This document shows, one piece after another, positions 37,603 through 45,900 of a stretch of 64,000 bases of DNA. The translations under genes and the position numbers were made by a program. Position 1 is the first letter of the stretch; every line of letters starts with the position of its first letter. Origin of the DNA: Roseburia sp. (GTDB lineage: Bacteria > Bacillota > Clostridia > Lachnospirales > Lachnospiraceae); assembly GCA_022771695.1 (NCBI GenBank), contig JALEKJ010000020.1:1-64000 (forward strand). The letters run 5' to 3'. A model generated the notes under the pieces. It ran no database searches. It was not told the DNA's origin and was given only the letters and a program-made list of their open reading frames with translations.

Positions 37603-38667
37603 ATGAGTGAATTAATGAAATTTGAACCAACCCCGGAACAGTTTGGGGTTTTGTGGAAATATATTAGTAATCCGAATGTAACCGATGTTGATTATAATGG
37701 CTCAAAGCTTTGGATTACTGATTTTAAAAAAGGAAGATATGAGGCGGAGGAAACACTGACGGAACAGTTCATAAACTCATTTACGCATGTGATAGCAAAT
37801 TGTGTAAATAAGCAGTTTAATAATGCAAATAAAGTATTGGAAGCGGATACAAAGGAGTTGCGAATTAGTATTATTCACAATTCAGCGGCCGCCTCAGGAA
37901 TCAGCATATGTATACGAAAATCGCCATGTGTGATTCGTAACACAATGAAAGGAATGATAGAAGAGAATTATTGCTCCAAAGAAATTTTAAGTTTGCTGAT
38001 TAATTGTGTGTCAGCAAAGATGAATTTTGTTTTTTGCGGTGAGCCGGGGTGCGGTAAGACAGAATGCGCAAAATTTTTCATGCAGTTTATACCGAAGGAA
38101 GAGCGCGTGATTACGATTGAGGATTCGCTGGAAATTCATTATCCGGAAATCAATCCGGGAGCAGATGCGGTGGAATTGCGAATTGGAGCAGGCTTTAGCT
38201 ATACAGATGCAATCAAGGCATGCTTGCGGCAGAATCCCAAATGGTTGGTGCTGTCAGAGGCGAGATCGGTAGAAGTGACATCGTTACTGGAACAATGGAG
38301 TACGGGCGTCAACGGCTTTACGACAATTCATTTAGATGATCTTCGGAAGCTACCGGATCGAATTCAGAATATGATGGATAGTACATTTGATGCAGATAGA
38401 ATGGAGAATCGAATTTATCGGTATGTGAATGTGGGAATCTTGATTCGCAGGGTGGAAGAAGCAGATGGGAGGATGTGGAGATACATAGATCAGTTGTGCT
38501 TTTATAGCAGGGAAAACCAGAAAAATCGCATCTATATGATTGTCAAAGACGGCGAAGTGATTTCCAAGGAGCTGCCGGAGGGGATTCGGAAGAAAATGAA
38601 ATATGTGGGAATTGAAGATCCGTTTTGTTGTTGTAATTTTGCGAAATACATACAGGAAGGTAAATAG
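37603..38667 (+). CDS. CpaF/TadA-like secretion ATPase (T2SS/T4P/T4SS family)
   Basis: Walker A 'FCGEPGCGKTECAKFF', 'RVITIEDSLEIHYPEINPGADAVELR', 'LSEARSVEV'; SD TTTGGAGGATGC before ATG 37603. Confidence 0.88.
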   Translation: MSELMKFEPTPEQFGVLWKYISNPNVTDVDYNGSKLWITDFKKGRYEAEETLTEQFINSFTHVIANCVNKQFNNANKVLEADTKELRISIIHNSAAASGISICIRKSPCVIRNTMKGMIEENYCSKEILSLLINCVSAKMNFVFCGEPGCGKTECAKFFMQFIPKEERVITIEDSLEIHYPEINPGADAVELRIGAGFSYTDAIKACLRQNPKWLVLSEARSVEVTSLLEQWSTGVNGFTTIHLDDLRKLPDRIQNMMDSTFDADRMENRIYRYVNVGILIRRVEEADGRMWRYIDQLCFYSRENQKNRIYMIVKDGEVISKELPEGIRKKMKYVGIEDPFCCCNFAKYIQEGK

Positions 38668-38681
38668 AGGAGAGAATACAA

Positions 38682-40241
38682 ATGATAAAGATAGGAAAGG
38701 AAAAGAAGGAAAAAGGCATGTTTTGGAAATTATCACTGCTGAATCCGAAGAATCTGGCGCACGAAGTGCATGTTTACGGATATGACTTTTCATGGAAAAT
38801 ACATGTATTTTTGCTGTTGTGCTCTTTGATTGGAATTAGCGCAGTAGGCTTACTGTTTGAGCTAAAGCCGACATACTTTTTTTGTGTTATTGTGTGTGTG
38901 ATAATAGTACTTCCGATGCTTACTGTATTGTCATATAAACGAATGTATGAGCAGAAGCGTTTTTCCGATTTGGTAACCTATATGGAGCAGATGCTATATT
39001 CTTTTCAAAAAAGTGGGAAGATTAAGCTGGCATTGATGGAAACGAGAGAATTGTTTGATGAGGGCAGGATGCGTGCAGTTATTGACAGGGTAATTGACTA
39101 TCTGCAAAACGGAAATGCGAGAACGGAAAATGGTGTTTTGCGTGAAGCATTGGAAATTGTGGAAGAACATTATGAGTGCACGAAGCTTCGGACAGTACAT
39201 GAACTTTTGATTAGCAGTGAGGAATACGGCGGGGATGCGCAGGATTCCATCCGACTTGTTTTGAGTGACTTAGAATTATGGAAGCGTCGTGGATATAAAT
39301 TACAGGCAAGAAAAAAGGCAAGTCACACAGATAATATTATCTCCATTGCAGTGGCAACTGGTTTTTGTGCAGTCGCATTATATGTTTTAGATGCGATGAG
39401 GAATGTGTTCCCAAAAGCGACGGCAACCGGGTCTATTTTTCAGGTAGAGATGATACAGTTGTCCTCTCTGCTGTTTGTGCTGTATATGCTATACGTTTTG
39501 ACAAAAAGCCAGAATATGATGGCAATGAATTGGCTGCAATCGGAGAATCTACATAAAAAAGAGCTTATATTGGAGAGTTATAAGGCGGTGACAGACTATG
39601 ATGAGGCAAGAGAGAGGAAGAAAAGCCTATTGTGGTCCGTGCCTTTTTTTGTTGGAGCAATTATTGCATTTTGTTTTTCGCATCGATGGCTGGGTGTATG
39701 TATGGTTGCAATCAGTGTGTTTATGCTTTTCCAACATAAAATCGGATATAAACTGGCGCGAAAAGATGTGAATGAAGAATTGTATTTCGCGCTGCCACAA
39801 TGGTTTATGGAGATTGCATTGCTTTTGCAGAGTAATAATGTACAAGTGTCACTGGTAAAGTCGATGCAGGTGGCTCCGGCAATCTTGCAGGGGGAATTGC
39901 AACGCCTTATGGAACGATTGGAAAAGGCACCGGAACAATTAAAATCGTATGTTGATTTTTGCAAAGAGTTTGATGTACCGGAGGTAGAGAGCTGTATGAA
40001 GATGCTGCATGCGATGGCGGAATCTGGAACAGGAAATGCAAAAATCCAGCTTACCAATCTGGTGCGGCGTGTGAATGAGATGCAGGATATGGCGGATGGT
40101 ATTCGCGATGAGCATATGGCATTTAGAGCAAAAGCAATTTTTTCATATCCGATTTTTGCATGTACTGCAAAGCTGTTGGTTGATCTTTCGGTTGGAATGA
40201 TTTTTATGTTTCAAATGCTTGGCAACATGGGAGGTGTGTAG
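38682..40241 (+). CDS. Putative TadB-TadC fused T2SSF-like membrane platform protein
   Basis: Two halves each with a helical cytoplasmic region and TMs: 'FSDLVTYMEQMLYSFQKSGKIKLAL' and 'YFALPQWFMEIALLLQSNNVQVSLVKSMQVAP'. Confidence 0.7.
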   Translation: MIKIGKEKKEKGMFWKLSLLNPKNLAHEVHVYGYDFSWKIHVFLLLCSLIGISAVGLLFELKPTYFFCVIVCVIIVLPMLTVLSYKRMYEQKRFSDLVTYMEQMLYSFQKSGKIKLALMETRELFDEGRMRAVIDRVIDYLQNGNARTENGVLREALEIVEEHYECTKLRTVHELLISSEEYGGDAQDSIRLVLSDLELWKRRGYKLQARKKASHTDNIISIAVATGFCAVALYVLDAMRNVFPKATATGSIFQVEMIQLSSLLFVLYMLYVLTKSQNMMAMNWLQSENLHKKELILESYKAVTDYDEARERKKSLLWSVPFFVGAIIAFCFSHRWLGVCMVAISVFMLFQHKIGYKLARKDVNEELYFALPQWFMEIALLLQSNNVQVSLVKSMQVAPAILQGELQRLMERLEKAPEQLKSYVDFCKEFDVPEVESCMKMLHAMAESGTGNAKIQLTNLVRRVNEMQDMADGIRDEHMAFRAKAIFSYPIFACTAKLLVDLSVGMIFMFQMLGNMGGV

Positions 40242-40242
40242 G

Positions 40243-40578
40243 ATGAAAAATATTATTACTACCTATGGAATATTGCTTGTTCTGCTGTGTAATATCTTGA
40301 TATGTGTGCAGTTGGTAACTGCAAGTGGACAGGCGGCGGCAGCACGAGAATACAAGGCGGATGTGATTGCAGAGATCGAAAATAGTAACTTTAATCCGAA
40401 TGTGATTGAATCCTGTAAGAGGCAGGCTGCTACAGCAGGATATACGTTGGATGTACATGCATGTACCTATGATGAGATGGGAGATATACAGACGGCAGAG
40501 GTTATATTGGAGTATTCTTATGCAATGCCTATTTTTGGAATTTCAGATAAGAAAATGACAAGAGGGATTGCACGCTGA
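40243..40578 (+). CDS. Small pilin-like membrane-anchored protein (ORF b)
   Basis: MKNIITTYG|ILLVLLCNILICVQLVTASG...; ATG 40243 directly follows the platform gene stop. Confidence 0.7.
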   Translation: MKNIITTYGILLVLLCNILICVQLVTASGQAAAAREYKADVIAEIENSNFNPNVIESCKRQAATAGYTLDVHACTYDEMGDIQTAEVILEYSYAMPIFGISDKKMTRGIAR

Positions 40579-40595
40579 TAAGAAAGAGGAGAGAG

Positions 40596-40703
40596 ATGGA
40601 ACTTATAATAGAAGAAATTGGAGTCGCATTGTTAGGATTGGTGGCTGGCAGTGCTGTAATATATATGTTTATGCAACTTTTGGATTATGCGACTGCCTTT
40701 TAG
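40596..40703 (+). CDS. 35-aa pilin-like micro-protein (ORF c)
   Basis: MELIIEEIG|VALLGLVAGSAVIYMFMQLLDYATAF; SD AGAGGAGAG. Confidence 0.6.
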   Translation: MELIIEEIGVALLGLVAGSAVIYMFMQLLDYATAF

Positions 40704-40718
40704 TAATTTGGAGGATGT

Positions 40719-40865
40719 ATGAGAGAAATAGTAGAACATTTTGGCATTGGTTTTCTGGCTGCACTGGTAACGCTATCGATATTGGGAATGTATGTGTCGT
40801 TTTTGCATGAAGGTGGCGTTTTTTATACGACGACAGTCAACTTCATGAAGAGCATTTGCGGGTAG
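40719..40865 (+). CDS. 48-aa pilin-like micro-protein (ORF d)
   Basis: MREIVEHFG|IGFLAALVTLSILGMYVSFLHEGGVFYTTTVNFMKSICG; SD TTGGAGGATG. Confidence 0.65.
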   Translation: MREIVEHFGIGFLAALVTLSILGMYVSFLHEGGVFYTTTVNFMKSICG

Positions 40866-40872
40866 GGAGATT

Positions 40873-41346
40873 ATGGAGCAGATAATAAGAACTTATGGAA
40901 AAGTCCTTTTGGAAGGTGTTGTTGCCGCGTGGTTGCTCCTGCTTATCTTATCACAAATTAGAGATGGAGATGGAAATCGCGGCATATTTCAGATTGTAGG
41001 AGCACAAATTGGCAGTGAGAGCACTGACTATCGTGCATATACGGATTTTGATGTTTATGAGACAGATGCAAGCAAAGCACCGCCTGTCATCCGATATTTA
41101 GGTGAGAATCAGATACAGGTAGGAGAATGCTGTTTGTCGGATTATATAGAGGCAGAGAGTTGTTCGGGCACAAAGCTTCCAATAAAGATTGTAGAGGTCT
41201 TTGACCAAAGTGGTGCAGAGGTTGCCTGTGAAGAAGAGATGAGAGTTGTGTTTGCAGAAGCCGGAATTTATACGATAAAAGTACAGGCAATAGATGAAAG
41301 AAATAAAAGGACAGTACGCTTGATAAGGATTCCGGTCAATGAATAA
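40873..41346 (+). CDS. Pilin-like protein with C-terminal Ig-like domain (ORF e)
   Basis: MEQIIRTYG|KVLLEGVVAAWLLLLILSQI..., C-term '...YTIKVQAIDERNKRTVRLIRIPVNE'. Confidence 0.7.
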   Translation: MEQIIRTYGKVLLEGVVAAWLLLLILSQIRDGDGNRGIFQIVGAQIGSESTDYRAYTDFDVYETDASKAPPVIRYLGENQIQVGECCLSDYIEAESCSGTKLPIKIVEVFDQSGAEVACEEEMRVVFAEAGIYTIKVQAIDERNKRTVRLIRIPVNE

Positions 41347-41358
41347 AGGATAAAACAG

Positions 41359-41964
41359 ATGAAGAATATAGCGACAATGATAAGCAGTATCATATTAGGT
41401 GCCATTACATTGCTGATTGTAATGACCGTGCAGGGGCGAATGAACAGAAGTACGGAGTTAGAGAGCAACTTATCCTCTATAATAGAAGAAACAGTTGAAA
41501 TAATGACAGTGGATAAGAAATACGATATTGAGCACGCAGAAGAGTTTCTTGCTGACTTTCAGGAAAACTTAGCTGCTGCCATGTATAATGATGCAAATAT
41601 AAAAGTAAAAGTCCGAAATATGGATATGGAAAAAGGTCTGTTATCGATTTGTGCGATAGGAGAGTATACACATCCAAACGGGAAAAAGGGTACGGTAGCT
41701 TGTGAAAGAACTGTCATATTAGATAAGAAGGAAGCGCCGGAGTCAGAGATTTATACGGTACAGTTTTTTTACACAAAGGAGGATGCGAGCGCGGGTATCT
41801 GCTATAAAGTATATCAAGTGAGCTCGGGGGACACTGCGGGAATACCGGTAGCTCCAAATCTAGAAGGAAGGCAGTTTGTGGGATGGAAAGATGCAGATGG
41901 CAACAGGGTGGATTTTTCGGTTCCGGTGACACAAAATCAGATTTACTACGCCGAATGGAAATAA
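41359..41964 (+). CDS. Membrane-anchored protein with C-terminal InlB-type B-repeat (ORF f)
   Basis: N-terminal TM; C-term 'YKVYQVSSGDTAGIPVAPNLEGRQFVGWKDADGNRVDFSVPVTQNQIYYAEWK'. Confidence 0.75.
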   Translation: MKNIATMISSIILGAITLLIVMTVQGRMNRSTELESNLSSIIEETVEIMTVDKKYDIEHAEEFLADFQENLAAAMYNDANIKVKVRNMDMEKGLLSICAIGEYTHPNGKKGTVACERTVILDKKEAPESEIYTVQFFYTKEDASAGICYKVYQVSSGDTAGIPVAPNLEGRQFVGWKDADGNRVDFSVPVTQNQIYYAEWK

Positions 41965-42051
41965 ATGTAAAAAAGTAGTGGGAAAAACTATGGATATAGT
42001 GTATACTCGACTGGTGCGCTTGCACCAAGGATGAAAAAAGGAGATACGATT

Positions 42052-42870
42052 ATGAAAAATATGACATTAAAAACATTAGGAATCATGGTATTAACAGCTA
42101 CAATGCTTGCATCTACAGTGACAGGATGCGGTGACAAGGAAACAAGTGAGGGACAGGCTACAGAGGTTGTTGAAGCAGTAGTGGAAACAGAAGCGGTTGT
42201 GCCAGAGACAGAGGTGGTTGAGGAAGCCACTGAGGAAATTGTCGTGGAAGATACTGAGACAACGGAAGTAGAAGAGACAGAAGTGCAGGAAGGGGCAGAC
42301 TATACCGTTAAGGATATGTCCGCAACAAAGTATGCAAAGCAGAAGGTGAACGTCAGAAGTGGTGCATCTACGGATTATGAGCAGATTGGCTCTTTGAACG
42401 CAAATCAAAAGGTAACTGTAACGGGACAGGCTGATACGGGATGGTATCGCATTGACTATAACGGCAAAGAGGGCTATGTCAGTGATAAGTATCTGTCAGA
42501 CCAGAAGGTGACAGCAAGCACTTCTGCTACAACCACTACGCAGACAGTCACTACACAGAATCAGTCTACAGGCACAGCTACAGATACAGCGCAGAATCAG
42601 ACACAATCTGTAGATAACTCTGGTTCTACAGGAGATGCTTCTACAAGTGCACCTAGCACATCTACACCTAGTGCAGATACGGGTGCATCAACAACTACAC
42701 CAGATAATTCTACGAGTACGCCATCAACAGATACAGGTAGTGCAGGAACAGGCGGAGTGATTGACCCCAATACTGGAATGACAATACCAGAAGAAGCACT
42801 AGATTTTCCAGTATTTGACCCGTCCACGAACCCAGTAGATGATAGTCCGACTTTCGGTGGTATTTACTAA
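42052..42870 (+). CDS. SH3-domain lipoprotein with Thr/Ser-rich C-terminus
   Basis: Lipobox-like 'ASTVTGC'; 'KVNVRSGASTDYEQIGSLNANQKVTVTGQADTGWYRIDYNGKEGYVSDKYL' bacterial SH3. Confidence 0.82.
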   Translation: MKNMTLKTLGIMVLTATMLASTVTGCGDKETSEGQATEVVEAVVETEAVVPETEVVEEATEEIVVEDTETTEVEETEVQEGADYTVKDMSATKYAKQKVNVRSGASTDYEQIGSLNANQKVTVTGQADTGWYRIDYNGKEGYVSDKYLSDQKVTASTSATTTTQTVTTQNQSTGTATDTAQNQTQSVDNSGSTGDASTSAPSTSTPSADTGASTTTPDNSTSTPSTDTGSAGTGGVIDPNTGMTIPEEALDFPVFDPSTNPVDDSPTFGGIY

Positions 42871-42914
42871 TTTGATGCTTGTTGAAATGAAGAGTCAGAA
42901 TTAAGGTGGGGCAT

Positions 42915-45900
42915 ATGATTCGACCAAAGAATAAAAAAAACATATTTAAAGACATAAAAAGGCACATTATTTTAAGCCTATTCATGTGTATTGGAATCTT
43001 TACGCTTGATGCAAATACAGTAGGTGCTACTACTTGCGTGGAAGAAACAAAGATACCGATACTGGAAACAAGAGTAGGACGCTACAAACTGAATTATACG
43101 GGAAACACGAACCATTTTACAACATGGTATGAGAGCGGTGATGTGCAAGCGCAGTATATTTATGATGATGTTGGTGGTGCATATGAGAACAGTTCCAGTG
43201 CTTATCTAACAGCTCAGTCTGAAAATAGTGCGATTAAGCACGCTTTTTTGGTGTGGCAATCCAGAACTACGGAGAAAGAAGGATATGCTCCGATGGAAGC
43301 ACCCGTGGTATTTATTACACCAAATGGTGGAACATGGATTTCTCCCCAGTACATCATCAAGGATGACCGTGATAACTGGGATGGACATAATTACGATAAT
43401 TACGGAAGCATCTGCACTATGGTAACAGATGTTACAAGCATTGTGAAGCAATCTGGTTTCGGTAAATACTCTGTCTGCAACATTCCGATGTGGGAACCAT
43501 CTTCTGCAAGTATGGGCAATAGCGGAACATATCCCGCAGGAGAATCCCCCGGTTCTTGGCAGTTGGTAATCGTTGAGGAGAACAGGGATTTTAATGTCAG
43601 AGCTGTTTCACTATCTGTTACCAGTGAATTTCACTTGGCAACGGATTTTACGGGAAATTTGGTCTTGGAGAACGGTTTAAAGTCTACCACGACAGGAGAT
43701 GCAAACGGACAGTTCCTTTTTGGAATGGTGCGTTCCGATGAAACCGCATCCGTGACAGAATATATTAATACCAAGGACAGCCATGGAAATGTACTTGCGA
43801 ATGCACTTGGACAAACCATAAATAAAGCAGGTCTTTATCGGAATGGTGCGGTGCAAAATAACAGAGATAGCGCAAATGGTGGTGTGTGTGTTGATTTGTC
43901 CGATATTTCTAATATCGGTAGTGGAGCAACGTCGGCAGAACTGTATGTAAGGAATGATACCTTGTGGACGGCATTTACCATGTTGGGAGCGAGCTTTGAT
44001 ATTTCTTATCCAGATTTTGAAGGTATACAGACAACCACGGTAAATGATGATGTTACGGAAGTTACGGTTGAAGGTTCATTTAAGAACATTGCCATTCCTG
44101 CTGATACAGGTATCTATGATGGAAACCTTGAAATTATCGTAGACGAAGGATTGACACCGATAAGCGCGACTGCGAAAGTTAATGGAACACTTATAACAAC
44201 AGTACCAACTATCAATGGAAATGTCGTGAAATTCAGTGGCAGTGAAGTGCGAAACATGATGAATGGTGACGATATTAGCTATACGGTATTGTGTACTGTT
44301 AATAGCGCGGGAGCAATTAAGTACGAGAATGAAGCTCGATTTAACGGAAAGCTTCGCTCAGAAGGGGCAAATACAGGATATTGGGTAGACCAGATTTGGG
44401 TAGCTTCCTCTGAATGGGAGAGAGAAGTATATCAAATTACACTGAATAATCAAGGAGCAACGACAGCAGGAACATCTTGTTACTTTGAATGGTATAATCA
44501 TGGAAATTACACGACAGAAGGATGCATAAATGCGATAGATACCATTGTCGCGCCAACCAAGGACAATTATATCTTTGATGGCTACTTTACAGGTGCGAAT
44601 GGCACAGGCACAAAGTATGTGGATGCAGATGGAAGGATATTGTCGGATGCAACGACATTTACTGCTAATACAACATTATATGCATGTTGGATGCCGAAGA
44701 TATACAAGATAACACTTGACAATCAAGGGGCAGGTAGCGGTAAAGAAGGAACTCTTTGCTACTACGAGAAGTACGGTGTAGGAAATTATACGGATGAAGC
44801 ATGTACAACACCGATTACACAGATAATCTTGCCCGTAAAGGATGGCTATACATTTGAAGGTTATTGGACAAAAACAGGTGGAGATAGCGGTGGCGGAATT
44901 GTATGCATTACAACAGCAGGAATGGTAATGACGAGTTCCGCACTATTTACCGCAGATACAACCATCTATGCAGATTGGGAATCACAGATATTTACAATTA
45001 CCTGTGATAATCAAGGTGCGACATATGATGGTTCAACTAGATTTTATGAGCAATATACAACATGCTTCTATTATGATGAAATAGTGATGGCACAGGGAAC
45101 CACGTCATTAGATTATGGTTATACAGGTGGAGTACAATCTTTTATAGCACCTTACAACGGCACCTACTTTATAGATGTTTACGGAGCACAGGGCAGTAGT
45201 TGCTATGGACTTGGCGGATACGGTGGACGGTCCTATGGTGTTGTAACACTTGAACAGGGAGAATGCATCTATATCTATGTAGGTGGACAAGGAAGTGGAC
45301 AAGAGGGTGCCGGCTGGAACGGTGGCAGTGCAGGAGAGTCATGGCTATGGGGCGTAGGAGCCGGAGGCGGGGCAACAGATGTCAGACGTGGCAACACCGC
45401 ATTGGCGAACAGAATCATCGTAGCCGGAGGCGGTGGTGGCGGAGTCGCAACACCAAATAATGCAAATTCGGCGCAAGGCGGAGCCGGTGGTGGAACGACA
45501 TATCAGCCGGTAAATATTTTTGCTTTTGCCAGTGGGTATCAACCGCAAGACCCAAATGGATATTTTGGACCATTTGTAAATTCATACGATGGTTATGCCC
45601 CGGAATATGCTCCGGCTGGCGCAGGAACTGCGTCGGGACAAGGAGGCGGCGGTGGATACACCGGAGGACGGACGAAAGTAACCGTTACAGGCGGTGCGTA
45701 TAACATTATACCGGCTGGAGAGGGCGGAACAGGTTACATTGGTGGAGTGACAGCGGGCAATGTAGGTGGAACAAATTATGGTGTTGCATCCCTCGCAGGA
45801 CAGAAGACGGGGGATGGTCATGCGGTTATTACAAGAAGCAACTATACTACGAAAGTTACGCAAACAACGAAAATTACCCCTCCCCAAAAAGAAGGATACT

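Noticed and set aside
40568-40810. ORF-track 80-aa ORF overlapping two micro-ORFs
   Set aside because: Different frame from the SD-preceded ORFs c (40596-40703) and d (40719-40865), with no SD of its own; the pattern-conserved micro-ORFs explain the region better.
42580-42750. Thr/Ser-rich low-complexity DNA in the lipoprotein gene as a repeat array or CRISPR
   Set aside because: No fixed-length repeats or spacers; it is a codon-level low-complexity linker.
45108-45548. Several ORFs in alternative frames/strands (45108-45302 -, 45169-45375 -, 45263-45460 +, 45345-45548 -)
   Set aside because: Shadow ORFs produced by the GGN-rich glycine block of the giant exoprotein.
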